From NCBI RefSeq assembly GCF_003991565.1, contig NZ_CP032819.1, positions 682,001 through 746,000 on the forward strand: DNA of 64,000 nucleotides. The letters run 5' to 3'. The DNA is from Butyricimonas faecalis. GTDB lineage: Bacteria; Bacteroidota; Bacteroidia; Bacteroidales; Marinifilaceae. This document shows positions 10,801-18,123 of the stretch, in pieces. The position numbers and the translations under genes are program-made. The notes under the pieces were generated by a model, which saw nothing but the letters and a program-made list of their open reading frames with translations, was not told the origin of the DNA and made no database searches. The first letter of the stretch is position 1, and every line of letters starts with the position of its first letter.

Positions 10801-11156
10801 ACATTTAATTCCGTCTCACCCCAGTAGGCCACCTCCTTTGTTTCCATCCCGACAAAAGAAAATACCAGCACCAAACTATCTGCCGAGGCGACTTCTAACC
10901 TAAACTTTCCATTCCCGTCCGTCGACACACCTATTGTCGAACCTTTCACGAGAACAGTCACGCCCGGCAAGGAACCTCCCTGCTGATCTTTCACCGTGCC
11001 TTGTATCACGATCTTCTTATCGGACTGCTTTACAGGTCGAATAATAATCGTTTTCCCTACAAATTCATAACTGTAGTTTCCTTTCAACACCTCTTCCAGC
11101 AAATCCTGCACACTCATTTTACGGGTAGATAACGTCACCTGACATCGCGTATCCAA
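7833..11156 (-). CDS. SusC/RagA TonB-dependent transducer, main part (frameshifted 5' end)
   Basis: An outer-membrane beta-barrel transporter. In order: the rest of an STN signalling domain (first about 45 residues), a carboxypeptidase-like CarbopepD_reg domain (VKDQQGGSLPGVTVLVKG), a TonB-box-like stretch (LDEVVVTGYQ), a plug domain, and a 22-strand barrel ending in TLGLNVNF with the terminal Phe. The reading frame has no proper start: its first possible codon is a TTG inside the STN domain, and the signal peptide and first STN half lie in another frame at 11167-11388. The STN domain together with the upstream FecR and sigma genes means surface signalling to the ECF factor. Full protein would be about 1,180 residues. 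Confidence 0.9.
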   Translation of the reverse strand: MDTRCQVTLSTRKMSVQDLLEEVLKGNYSYEFVGKTIIIRPVKQSDKKIVIQGTVKDQQGGSLPGVTVLVKGSTIGVSTDGNGKFRLEVASADSLVLVFSFVGMETKEVAYWGETELNVVMKEKDAKLDEVVVTGYQQIEKRQLTSAVSSVKTEDLNMIGATSIEQMLQGQLAGLSVINISAAPGAAPKIRVRGTATITGNADPLWVLDGVMLENSVPISVAELNSPDVMNMFNSAIGGINPSDIESITVLKDASATAIYGTRAANGVIVVTTKKGKRDGGFNISYQHTSSVSLRPSYDDFDLLNSQERVELTQQCYDDGLRVSGVVGMENLMQQYGLGNLSLEEYKQKVRELETRNTDWFKILFRNAYTQTHNLSISGGTEKMDYYVSMSYNGEQGADKISEYKNYGGLAKMNAELFKGVRLGTTLQVGRRDRESYHTSIDPFMYAVRTSRTIPLYDENGDYFFYKKSVGGYYLFNILFEQENTKRESTQTDLKGIVNLTVNLYKGLKYNGLFSYSSSHSASIDYAKEQSAYVANLRGYDFGNPTEEELAETPLPFGGVYNETDYEQRTSLIRNGLEYKGHIGDDLSIDGMLGQEFRTTKYRGLTTQNYGYMHDRGNIFYEPSLGESTGHLFRNMVIRNVPERSYISYYGVLSAMYKDRYVINGNIRFDGSNLFGSNPKYRYLPLWSVSAKWIVSNENFLAGVSMLNDLAIRASYGLRGNIVEDSSPQIIASALPPNKFNDLLEMKIDQAPNPDLKWETTSSLNVGLELSMLNNRLSVDVDYYRDASRDLIASKDVSAVTGFLNKYVNYANVKNQGVDIAVSGYIIRSKQVSWMSSLNLGYVKNKVTKSNITPQAQNLVKSVYTPGEVYLGKPVNGMFSYRFAELDADGMPLFYDQDNNKLNAGDTELPTAVFSNIENLKYEGTRDPILTGGFNNVIKYKEFTLSFLFSFGLKNVIRLPEYAYNSSPSDDQNANRRIMERWRKPGDEATKVIPCLSGGSGYFTTADGTYYTTGLFNQSQVTVVPGDYLRLRNVMLEYRLPRQLVQKIVIGGCSLGGISLKLQAQNLFVLADRRLKGYDPETINYTTTAYGSQPLPTSFTLGLNVNF

Positions 11157-11166
11157 CTCGTCATTA

Positions 11167-11388
11167 CTAAAAAATATCGTAACTCAATTGCTGGGTAATC
11201 GTCTTAAACACCTTTTCCACTGTCATCCGGTTCACGTCAAGCGTTACCATCTCGTTTTGCGCATATGCCGAAGCATGAACCTGAAACATACCCAAAAAGA
11301 AAAAGAAGGCCATTAATTTCATAATCCACAACCATTTTTTTATCCTGCCTAACGGGCAGAATAAGCCCTTGTAATCATTTTTTTTCAT
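11167..11388 (-). CDS. N-terminal fragment of the SusC transducer (signal peptide and half STN domain)
   Basis: A 73-codon ORF with a signal peptide (hydrophobic core LMAFFFFLGMF, then AYAQ) and the first half of an STN domain (VTLDVNRMTVEKVFKTITQQ). It ends at TAG just after a run of six T (11169-11174 on the plus strand as A). Skipping one T puts the ribosome into the main SusC frame, giving SNDELDTRCQ directly after YDIFF, the expected continuation of the domain. So this is the real 5' end of the SusC gene, separated by a one-base shift. Sequencing error, a true mutation, or +1 slippage at UUU-UAG are all possible. Confidence 0.75.
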   Translation of the reverse strand: MKKNDYKGLFCPLGRIKKWLWIMKLMAFFFFLGMFQVHASAYAQNEMVTLDVNRMTVEKVFKTITQQLSYDIF

Positions 11389-11508
11389 ACATTTGTATTT
11401 TAATATTAGTAATAGTCCTCAACCAGCCACTACCAATGAACGGTTGCGGACGTTATTTAGTCTATTGGGGATAAGAGTTGCGACCTCTTGTCCCTTTTTT
11501 CATAAAAT

Positions 11509-12672
11509 TCAATTCTTACCTGCCACTATATTTTTCCCGGAAATCTTGAAATGAATATCTGTCGTCTTTTCCAGGAAACGTAACATTTCCTCTATCGGGC
11601 GATGCTTGTTAATCACGCCGGAGAACCGCATCTGTCGAATATCATCCTCCTCGTATATCATCGTAAAATCATACCAACGTTCCAACTTCTTCACGATCTC
11701 TTCAAACGTGAAAGACGTGAAATAGAACTTCCCGTCAATCCACGACGTGTAAAACTCCGTCTCCACCTCTTTCAATTCCCCCACTCCGCTTCTTTTATCC
11801 AGGATATACTGTTCGGACGGCTTCATCACCACACGTTCCGCACCCCCCTCTACCGCTACTTTCCCCTCGATTAAGGTTGTTTCCGTGAACCTGTCGTTCT
11901 CGTAGGCACTCACGTTAAACGTCGTTCCCAACACGGTTATCTTCTGCTGTTTCGTACAGACGTGGAAAGCCGCACTCGTGTCTTTCTTCACCTGGAAATA
12001 AGCCTCGCCACTCAAGTACACCACTCTTTTTCCCCCGGCAAATTGCACGGGAAACCGCAAAGTCGTTTCCGAATTTAACCAAACCCTTGACCCGTCAGGT
12101 AATATCAAAGAATACTCCCCACCTTTAGGCACGTTCAACGTGTTATATTTCATACCAATTGAATTATCAACCGCTCCGGCCTCGTACTTCAACAATCCAT
12201 TCACGGTATCATTCTCCAGCTTTATCCCCAACGCTTCCATCTCTTTTGATCTAGCTTCCGAATCCAGTACGATTCTCTCTCCGTTCGCTAAAATTAATTC
12301 TGCTTTCAATCTACCCGGCAGAATGGAATCCGACTGCACAGCAGCCACAATCGGTTTTTCCTTGTTATCATATACTCTCCACAAGGAGACGATCCCCAAA
12401 AACAGGATAAACAAAGCGGCATATTTCATCCATCCGCGAATCATTCTTCGGCTGCCCTTAGCTCTCGTCCGTTTATTCACCCGCTGCCACGCTTCGTGCA
12501 CGTCATACTCTTGTTTTTCACGTAACTTTAAAGCCTGCCTGGACATGAACATCGTTTTCAGCAATTGCCGCATCTGCTCCTCCCGGTAATCGGGTTCCTC
12601 CCCAGCACGATAGTCTTTCCGCCATACAGCAAGTAGCTTTTCCCATATATCTTCTGCAAAATGAGGTTTCAT
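11509..12672 (-). CDS. FecR-family anti-sigma factor
   Basis: A single-pass membrane protein of 387 residues. The cytosolic N-terminal part (1-90) would hold the sigma factor; one membrane helix lies near residues 93-112 (YAALFILFLGIVSLW); the periplasmic FecR domain follows (VPKGGEYSLILPDGSRVWLN near residue 185, LSGEAYFQV near 225), then a DUF4974-like C-terminal domain (FTSFTFEEIVKKLERWYDF). I used ATG 12672; the upstream TTG at 12687 is less likely. It lies between the sigma gene and the STN-bearing SusC, as in cell-surface signalling systems where the STN domain touches FecR. Confidence 0.95.
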   Translation of the reverse strand: MKPHFAEDIWEKLLAVWRKDYRAGEEPDYREEQMRQLLKTMFMSRQALKLREKQEYDVHEAWQRVNKRTRAKGSRRMIRGWMKYAALFILFLGIVSLWRVYDNKEKPIVAAVQSDSILPGRLKAELILANGERIVLDSEARSKEMEALGIKLENDTVNGLLKYEAGAVDNSIGMKYNTLNVPKGGEYSLILPDGSRVWLNSETTLRFPVQFAGGKRVVYLSGEAYFQVKKDTSAAFHVCTKQQKITVLGTTFNVSAYENDRFTETTLIEGKVAVEGGAERVVMKPSEQYILDKRSGVGELKEVETEFYTSWIDGKFYFTSFTFEEIVKKLERWYDFTMIYEEDDIRQMRFSGVINKHRPIEEMLRFLEKTTDIHFKISGKNIVAGKN

Positions 12673-12757
12673 ACGCTCTTTTATCAACTATTTCCACTAA
12701 GGCGATCGAAAATAAAAAAAGGGTGAGTCGAAAAACACTTTTTTTCTAAAAATATTT

Positions 12758-13384
12758 TTACAAATGAATATTAGATTGATATTCAACAGAATATACCCGA
12801 AAAAACCAAAAGAATAGAACGGAAACTTTATCGGTTAACACAATATGCTCCCGAATTTCACGATAAGCTTTTAAAACGTGGGACTTCACCGTGTTGACAG
12901 AAATCTGTAACTCCTCGGCTATTTCTTTATATTTTTTCCCATCTAAACAACTCATCGTAAATACGATACGACATTGGGCCGGTAAACCGTCAACAACTTT
13001 CCGAATTTGCTCCAACTGAAACAATTCCTCCTCCGAGTAAGTCGTCCTCATAAGATCTTCCCAAAATTCAGTCAACAATTGGCTATGACTACGTTCCACT
13101 GCCCGATGTTTCAATACATCCAAAACTTTATATTTCACGGCAGAATATAAATAAGATTTCACAGAATTTTGTATCACCACCGACTCCCGTTGGCTCCACA
13201 AGTAGACAAATACCTCTTGCACCACATCTTCAACCTCCACTCTTTCATCCAGATAAGTCGCCGCATAATTACACAAAACCACATAGTACTTATGAAATAA
13301 ACTTTCAAAAGCATTGCCGTTTCCTGCCTTAACAGATTCGAAAAGCCTTCGATCAATTAATACATCATTAAGAAGTGTGTCCAT
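12758..13384 (-). CDS. ECF-type RNA polymerase sigma-70 factor
   Basis: A 208-residue RpoE-like sigma factor of the Bacteroidales FecI-like family. Region 2 is seen near residues 24-90 (FESLFHKYYVVLCNYA, VEDVVQEVFVYLW), region 4 near 130-185 with the HTH helix YKEIAEELQISVNTVKSHV. A short hydrophobic tail (VSVLFFWFFRVY) follows region 4. It heads the FecR-SusC-SusD operon and presumably directs transcription of it when released by FecR. A TACATTTG box lies only four bases before the ATG, suggesting a leaderless message. Confidence 0.95.
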   Translation of the reverse strand: MDTLLNDVLIDRRLFESVKAGNGNAFESLFHKYYVVLCNYAATYLDERVEVEDVVQEVFVYLWSQRESVVIQNSVKSYLYSAVKYKVLDVLKHRAVERSHSQLLTEFWEDLMRTTYSEEELFQLEQIRKVVDGLPAQCRIVFTMSCLDGKKYKEIAEELQISVNTVKSHVLKAYREIREHIVLTDKVSVLFFWFFRVYSVEYQSNIHL

Positions 13385-13388
13385 GCAG

Positions 13389-13396
13389 CAAATGTA
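13389..13396 (-). promoter_or_regulatory. -7 promoter box directly upstream of the sigma-factor gene
   Basis: Read on the minus strand, TACATTTG fits TAnnTTTG. Its last base is four bases before the ATG at 13384, so transcription would start at or next to the start codon. The -33 element is not clear. Confidence 0.45.
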
Positions 13397-13521
13397 ACTA
13401 TATTTTTATTATAAACACATTTTCGAAACGACTGAAATTTTTACACAAGGATTGATTGTAAACTAATTTATATAATAGATTTTTTATAGTGTTTCCAACC
13501 CTTCTCTGAAATTCTTGTATT

Positions 13522-14058
13522 TTAAACGAGGCATATTCCACGCTTTACTAAATCATAATAATACATATCTATCACCCGACCATTTTTAATCGCCGCATCA
13601 CGCAAAATAGCCTGTCTGGTAAAACCAACCTTTTCCAACACCTTCATCGAGGCATTATTGTAGTCGTAAACAGAGGCAAACAAACGAATAATTTGGGTTT
13701 CCCGAAACACATAATCAACCAGCAACGCAACAGCCTCGCTCATGATTCCCCGGTTCCAATAGTCCTCTCCCAGCCAATAACCGACCTCTGCACTAAGGCG
13801 CTCCACATCTGTCAAAGGCGCAATCCCTACCCCACCCACAGTCTCCCCCGCTATCTCTATGGCAAAATTTTGGACATAAGGCAGGACCTGTACCATCCGG
13901 ATATACTTATCCGCATCTAATATGGTATATGGATACGGAAGCCCATCCCTCACATTATTCCATATTTTCACATTATTAATATGTTTCGCTAGAGATACCC
14001 CATCCGTCAACATCCACTCCCGCAATCTAAAATTCCCCTGTTTACTTTTTATTTCCAT
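13522..14058 (-). CDS. GNAT-family N-acetyltransferase (RimJ/RimL type)
   Basis: About 178 residues with the layout of RimJ/RimL-like acetyltransferases: an N-terminal RLREWMLTD strand, the acetyl-CoA motif region EVGYWLGEDYWNRGIMSEAV near residue 90, and NNASMKVLEKVGF near residue 135. These enzymes move an acetyl group from acetyl-CoA to a protein N-terminus, amine or small molecule; the acceptor is unknown. ATG 14058 (MEIKSKQGNF) is preferred over the in-frame start at 14091, whose extra residues have no family counterpart. It is separated from the sigma gene by 137 bases and is probably independent. Confidence 0.88.
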   Translation of the reverse strand: MEIKSKQGNFRLREWMLTDGVSLAKHINNVKIWNNVRDGLPYPYTILDADKYIRMVQVLPYVQNFAIEIAGETVGGVGIAPLTDVERLSAEVGYWLGEDYWNRGIMSEAVALLVDYVFRETQIIRLFASVYDYNNASMKVLEKVGFTRQAILRDAAIKNGRVIDMYYYDLVKRGICLV

Positions 14059-14284
14059 GAAGTCCGCTTTATAATGCAATCTGAGTTTCAAAATTATGTA
14101 TTATTCTATACCTTTTTCCAACTTCTATCGTAAAAAGATTATAAATGAGTAATAAATCCACATAGATTGTAGAATGATGGGGTATATGAAATGTCAATTT
14201 GTAAGCTTTTTGAGATAAAAAAAATAATTCACAGTAGTAAAAATACTTATTTTTAATCAAATTGGTAGAAAAAAGGAAGAAAGC

Positions 14285-14316
14285 ATTGCGAATGTAATTT
14301 ATATTCTCTAAATTTG
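14285..14316 (+). promoter_or_regulatory. Promoter of the small exported protein gene
   Basis: ATTG at 14285-14288 (three of four bases of TTTG) and TAAATTTG at 14309-14316 (full match to TAnnTTTG), 20 bases apart, lie 15 bases before the ATG at 14332. Confidence 0.55.
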
Positions 14317-14331
14317 AAACAAACACTAAGT

Positions 14332-14706
14332 ATGATAAGATTCATATTACATAGTATCCTCATTCTTGTGGTAACACAGCTCAGCAATGTTGCCATGGGA
14401 TTGATTATGACGGAATCTCAACATACAGCGATAACCTACCAGTTAGCACAATTACATGACGTCATAGACAACGGGCAAAACCTTGATTTTCAAAATCAAT
14501 ATCCCAACCCGTTAATTCGAACTTCACTTGTCAGCATGACAAAATCGGAGTTACCATACCGGGTCCGGGTGATGCTGGACGGGGTCTACAAGCAGGCAAA
14601 TGAAAGTCTTACCATTAACAAGGAGGCAGATCACGCGAGAATACACGATGTATTCATATCGCACCCCAAGCGATATTTCCATGAACTCTGCTTGTTAATC
14701 ATTTAA
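14332..14706 (+). CDS. Small exported protein, function unknown
   Basis: About 124 residues. The first 26 form a signal peptide or membrane anchor (FILHSILILVVTQLSNVAMG). The rest is a mixed hydrophilic chain with no motif I know; it ends in a hydrophobic LCLLII. I used ATG 14332, which fits the promoter just upstream; the earlier TTG at 14314 overlaps the -7 box. A short inverted repeat (14731-14750) follows. Reality of the gene is supported by the promoter and by normal codon use, not by homology. Confidence 0.5.
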   Translation: MIRFILHSILILVVTQLSNVAMGLIMTESQHTAITYQLAQLHDVIDNGQNLDFQNQYPNPLIRTSLVSMTKSELPYRVRVMLDGVYKQANESLTINKEADHARIHDVFISHPKRYFHELCLLII

Positions 14707-14730
14707 AACTCCTCGTCAAATATGGCACAT

Positions 14731-14750
14731 ATCTTGTACTAATACAAGAT
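14731..14750. other. 8-bp inverted repeat between two small genes
   Basis: ATCTTGTA, four bases, TACAAGAT. There is no T-run after it, so it could be an operator for the next gene or a weak terminator. Confidence 0.35.
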
Positions 14751-14839
14751 GTTTACACGATTAAGTGTTATCCTTTGATATAAAAAACAGAGCAACGCTG
14801 GGAACGTTGTATACATATACACACACAACACATAAAAAG

Positions 14840-15148
14840 ATGAAAACAACTTTATTCAGTAAGAACCGGGACGAGAAAAATTACGAGTTATTTTTCGAAT
14901 CAGATGAATTGCACCGAGTGCAATATTTATTAGAAACCAAACAATTCACGGGGCTCTCCGCATTACAGAGCGTCGAGAATGAAGACACGGGTATTAAATT
15001 GGAACTCTCATTGGCAGAACGCGGGAAACTAGTGACGGCACAACTCTTCGAGTACATCATGTCAGCCTACGAAGCAGTGTCACCGATCATGACTTTCCGT
15101 AATAAAGAGGCTGTGGCTCTTTCTGGAGCCGTAACGCTCGATGAATAG
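14840..15148 (+). CDS. Small hypothetical protein
   Basis: 102 residues from ATG 14840 (MKTTLFSKNR); a longer GTG-started reading from 14765 adds Thr/Tyr-rich residues that look untranslated. The protein is soluble, acidic, and without recognised motif; predicted mixed alpha/beta. It is followed ten bases later by a 16-bp perfect hairpin, which supports it as a real transcription unit. Confidence 0.6.
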   Translation: MKTTLFSKNRDEKNYELFFESDELHRVQYLLETKQFTGLSALQSVENEDTGIKLELSLAERGKLVTAQLFEYIMSAYEAVSPIMTFRNKEAVALSGAVTLDE

Positions 15149-15157
15149 ACATTTTTT

Positions 15158-15198
15158 AAATGAACGGGTTCACGAAAATTGTGAACCCGTTCATTTAT
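15158..15198. terminator. Strong hairpin between convergent genes
   Basis: A perfect 16-bp inverted repeat (15158-15173 with 15181-15196) with a 7-base loop, between a plus-strand gene ending at 15148 and a minus-strand gene ending at 15258. The flanking runs are short (TTT/AAA), but the position supports a bidirectional terminator. Confidence 0.75.
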
Positions 15199-15257
15199 AT
15201 GATAAAAGGTAATAAAACTCGTTATTTATTCCAGATTCTACATATTTTTAAATTTTA

Positions 15258-15605
15258 TTACTTAGGTCGTCTCTTAAACAAATCACCAATCCGTTCCATT
15301 CCCCATCGCATAAGGATTGGCAAAGCAGCCTCCAACAATAAAGGCGAAATATTTTTAAACATCGCTCCCAACATTGGGATTTCTCCTTCCGTCTCTTTCT
15401 CTCCGTCATTCTCGGAAGTTTCTCTTCGTTTAGAGAAAAACAAAGAAGAAATCCCAGTAAACAAAATCCGCCCGGAGTGATCATGTATAAACTTAAAATC
15501 CTCGTTTATCTTCTGTTCCTGTATCCGGCAATTCTCACGCACCCGGCGTTGTTCTGCCATCAATATGTCCAGCGGGGTCAGCTGTTTCTTCATTATCTTT
15601 TTCAT
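15258..15605 (-). CDS. Conserved-type hypothetical protein of the YtxH/holin module
   Basis: 115 residues: a charged N-terminal helix, a central acidic linker rich in Glu/Lys (SENDGEKETEGE), and an amphipathic hydrophobic C-terminal helix (ISPLLLEAALPILMRWGMERI). No known domain recognised. It overlaps the end of the holin-family gene by about 70 bases if the first ATG is used; a later ATG at 15593 or 15560 would reduce this. Third gene of a probable three-gene operon with the YtxH and holin-family genes. Confidence 0.65.
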   Translation of the reverse strand: MKKIMKKQLTPLDILMAEQRRVRENCRIQEQKINEDFKFIHDHSGRILFTGISSLFFSKRRETSENDGEKETEGEIPMLGAMFKNISPLLLEAALPILMRWGMERIGDLFKRRPK

Positions 15606-15948
15606 CCTTACTCATCATTGCAATTATAATCTCGTTCATCACCTTGGATGTAATCTTTTTCTTGAAAAATATTATAATCCCGAACAACAACAGGTACATC
15701 CCAACCACCAATACGAACCCCAAAGCTATACTACCCAATAATTCTCCCAAGAAAAAACCTAACGCCAGGAATAAAAATAATATGGTAAAAAAAGCCAGCA
15801 AAATCAAAACAATACCATACGAAAAGACTGCCATTGTCTTGGCAACCCTTTCGTAGGTATTCAATTTTAATAGCTCTAGCCTCAATTCCACGTAAGTCGA
15901 AATATCCTCTTTCAACTCAGCGAACGTTTTCTCGGCAATATTTTCCAT
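15535..15948 (-). CDS. Phage-holin-family (Holin-X type) membrane protein
   Basis: 137 residues. An N-terminal amphipathic stretch (ELKEDISTYVELRLELLKLNTYERVAKTMA) precedes two long hydrophobic segments (about 43-66 and 72-93) linked by a short turn, then a charged tail. This is the pattern of the 'putative holin superfamily III' proteins, which in Bacteroidota usually sit beside YtxH genes and are not phage lysis genes. Role in envelope stress is inference. It follows the YtxH gene by six bases. Confidence 0.8.
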   Translation of the reverse strand: MENIAEKTFAELKEDISTYVELRLELLKLNTYERVAKTMAVFSYGIVLILLAFFTILFLFLALGFFLGELLGSIALGFVLVVGMYLLLFGIIIFFKKKITSKVMNEIIIAMMSKDEKDNEETADPAGHIDGRTTPGA

Positions 15949-15954
15949 AAGCTA

Positions 15955-16218
15955 TTATCTCGTTTCCGTAGCAGTCTCCCCCGCAACCTTTTCAGCTACA
16001 TGATTGACATCCTCGGCCATATGCTCTTTCATGTTTTCGGCCTTGCTTTTTGCTTTTGAATAAACGTCCTTCACCTCTTCCTTGACTTTAGAGACGGCAT
16101 GATCGAATTCTTCTGCCAATTTCCTACGATTATCAGCTACCATTAAATAACCGATGGCAACTCCTACAACAGCGCCAATACCTAGCCCTATTAATAGATT
16201 TGAAGTTTCATGTTTCAT
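15955..16218 (-). CDS. YtxH-domain protein
   Basis: About 87 residues from ATG 16218. A glycine-rich membrane segment (LLIGLGIGAVVGVAIGYLM) is followed by a long charged, coiled-coil-like tail. These are hallmarks of YtxH (general-stress) proteins. The longer reading upstream of 16218 adds Lys/Ser-rich residues with no family match. First gene of the YtxH-holin-hypothetical operon. Confidence 0.85.
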   Translation of the reverse strand: MKHETSNLLIGLGIGAVVGVAIGYLMVADNRRKLAEEFDHAVSKVKEEVKDVYSKAKSKAENMKEHMAEDVNHVAEKVAGETATETR

Positions 16219-16303
16219 ATTCTTTATTTTTACGTTCGTATTTAATTTATACGAACTGAAAGATGAAAAGGTTTTCTTTTTAGTGATTTTTTTACGATTA
16301 TTT

Positions 16304-17098
16304 TTAACGAGTGATAAAATGTATTTTAGAAGGATCGTAACACTCTGGAACAACCACTTGTTCATCAACCGGTTTGCCAATTGCCACGACAGCAAACGGC
16401 ACGAATTCAGACGATAAATGGAACAACGTTTTCACTTGATGAACCTCGTGCATCCGAGGATAAATTTCAATCCAAGTGGTTCCCAGTTTCTCCCCGTAGG
16501 CTTGTAACATCAAGTTCTGGACACATGCACCCAGCTCTTGGGGCCAGTTTTCCCCATCAAGACCGGCCTGACGGGTATTACAACAAACCAGTATCGCCAC
16601 CGGAGCCGTTTTTAAAGCAAGCCCTTCCGGTAAAGCCTCGGCCAATGTATCAAGATGCTCCCGATCCTCGATCACAAAAAACTCCCATGGACGACGATCC
16701 TTAACCGAAGGTGCGTACATGGCCGCTCTCAACAAACGCTCGATTGTCTCCAAACATACCTTGTCCGGAGTATAATTTCTCACACTACGACATCCCACAA
16801 TAGCCTCGCTCACAGAAGCCATATCCGTGAACTTCTGGCTACACATTTCCGTTGCCAATTCCCGAACCCTCGGGATAATTCTCACGAAATGCTCACGTCC
16901 TTTATGAACGGCCAGCAAATCTTCATTTTCCCACGTTTCTATAATCATTAACACGTTATCCAAACGATTATTTTCAAGTATTTCGTACCCGATACACCCC
17001 TTTTCCTGTCTTGACAATTCAGACATTTCACGCAAAAGTTCTACAACTTGAGCACGTACCTCGCTCTTCACCTCGATTGTAACATTTATCCTGATCAT
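16304..17098 (-). CDS. Fusion of an ABM monooxygenase-like domain and a nitroreductase
   Basis: 264 residues from ATG 17098. Residues 1-95 look like an antibiotic-biosynthesis-monooxygenase (ABM) ferredoxin-like domain (INVTIEVKSEVRAQVVELL, GCIGYEILEN, IETWENEDLLAVH). Residues 100-264 are an FMN nitroreductase (SVRNYTPDKV, RAAMYAPSVKDRRPWEFFVI, LGACVQNLMLQAYGEKLGTTWI, AIGKPVDE). Nitroreductases reduce nitro groups or quinones with NAD(P)H. The fusion would join quinone/reactive-compound handling domains in one chain. Residues upstream of ATG 17098 in the same frame are hydrophobic and very AT-rich and are not taken as coding. Divergent from the HD gene. Confidence 0.88.
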   Translation of the reverse strand: MIRINVTIEVKSEVRAQVVELLREMSELSRQEKGCIGYEILENNRLDNVLMIIETWENEDLLAVHKGREHFVRIIPRVRELATEMCSQKFTDMASVSEAIVGCRSVRNYTPDKVCLETIERLLRAAMYAPSVKDRRPWEFFVIEDREHLDTLAEALPEGLALKTAPVAILVCCNTRQAGLDGENWPQELGACVQNLMLQAYGEKLGTTWIEIYPRMHEVHQVKTLFHLSSEFVPFAVVAIGKPVDEQVVVPECYDPSKIHFITR

Positions 17099-17326
17099 AT
17101 ACTTAAATTTTGAAATTGCACATCTGTCCACGCCATCCTCTTTCATAAAAACAGTCAAAATTATAAAAGTTAGAAGACTTTTTAATAACCAAAATGTACT
17201 TTTATTCGTAAATAACATTAACTTTAAAAGAAAAATAGAAGAAAACAAAATGAATTTTCAAAAAGATATGAATGTAGAACGAAACATTTAAACATACAAT
17301 TATGACATTTTCACGAACAAACCTCA

Positions 17327-17334
17327 TATATTTG
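17327..17334 (+). promoter_or_regulatory. -7 promoter box of the HD-domain gene
   Basis: TATATTTG matches TAnnTTTG and lies 24 bases before the ATG at 17359. No clear TTTG is seen at the -33 spacing. Confidence 0.45.
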
Positions 17335-17358
17335 TAAGTTTAAAAAAAAGAACAAATA

Positions 17359-17898
17359 ATGATAAACCCATTAGATATTATTCGTAAATACTACACGTTG
17401 GATTCTCTCGCCGGACAATCCCTTCTCATACATAGTCAACTTGTCAGAGATAAAGCACAAGCCTTGGCCATCAGGCATCCCGAAATGGATCTGGATATCC
17501 CCTTCATTCAAGAGGCTGCCATGCTTCACGATATCGGGATTTTCCTCACGAATGCCCCGGATATCGGTTGTTTCGGGGAACATCCCTACATCTGCCACGG
17601 TTACCTAGGAGCCGATTTACTGCGTGCAGAGGGGCTTCCCCGTCATGCCCTAGTATGTGAACGCCACACGGGGGCCGGTATATCACTCGAAATGATCAAG
17701 GAAAATCATTTACCATTACCCCTGCGGGATATGCTCCCCATTACACTTGAAGAAAAACTAATCGCTTTTGCCGATAAGTTTTATTCGAAAACCAATTTAA
17801 CACGAGAAAAGAAACTAGGCAAAATTCGAGCAGAAATGGCCTTTTACGGTAAAGAGACCACCGCTCGTTTTGAAGAATGGTGTGAACTTTTTCTTTAA
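17359..17898 (+). CDS. HD-domain protein (HDIG type)
   Basis: 179 residues with a metal-dependent phosphohydrolase fold. The HD dyad lies in AAMLHDIGIF near residue 57; upstream His (LLIHSQLV near 25) and downstream CHGYLGADLLR and ERHTGAG histidines complete the usual set of ligands. Such proteins hydrolyse nucleotides or nucleotide-like phosphates, but the substrate is not evident. Probably a single-gene unit with its own promoter. Confidence 0.85.
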   Translation: MINPLDIIRKYYTLDSLAGQSLLIHSQLVRDKAQALAIRHPEMDLDIPFIQEAAMLHDIGIFLTNAPDIGCFGEHPYICHGYLGADLLRAEGLPRHALVCERHTGAGISLEMIKENHLPLPLRDMLPITLEEKLIAFADKFYSKTNLTREKKLGKIRAEMAFYGKETTARFEEWCELFL

Positions 17899-17999
17899 AT
17901 ATAATCTAATTTTTACAACTTTCACTCGTACCTCCACGTATTTTACTCGTAATTCAAAAGATTCTATGAATGAATGAATGGGAACAAAATGATTTTTTT

Positions 18000-18007
18000 T
18001 AACTTTG
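18000..18007 (+). promoter_or_regulatory. -7 promoter box of the DEAD-box helicase gene
   Basis: TAACTTTG matches TAnnTTTG. The start codon is 117 bases further on, so the message would have a leader of about 110 bases, unusually long next to the other units here. Confidence 0.5.
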
Positions 18008-18123
18008 CAACAAACAGAAGAGATTGGCACGGTGATTGATTAAGGTGTAATTTTCTCCTGCCGCTGTACTTTAAAACAGAAAAAAGGCAGCATTAAAAAT
18101 AAAGAATAGTAGAAAGATAAAAG

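Noticed and set aside
6306..11388. First SusCD operon considered a polysaccharide utilisation locus
   Set aside because: No glycoside hydrolase, lyase or SusE/F-like gene; the accessory genes are thioredoxin- and peptidase-like.
14069..14326. 85-codon minus-strand ORF upstream of the acetyltransferase gene
   Set aside because: Very AT-rich, Phe/Tyr/Leu-rich chain without motif; overlaps the promoter and start of the divergent gene.
15535..15948. Prophage remnant because of the holin-family match
   Set aside because: No other phage gene nearby; this holin family with YtxH is a usual chromosomal stress module.
17965..17981. TGAA tetranucleotide repeat (about three and a half copies) near 17.97 kb
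   Set aside because: Too short and outside coding sequence; no sign of phase variation.
17815..18030. 71-codon minus-strand ORF over the end of the HD gene
   Set aside because: Overlaps a well-supported gene and the promoter of the helicase; low-complexity composition.
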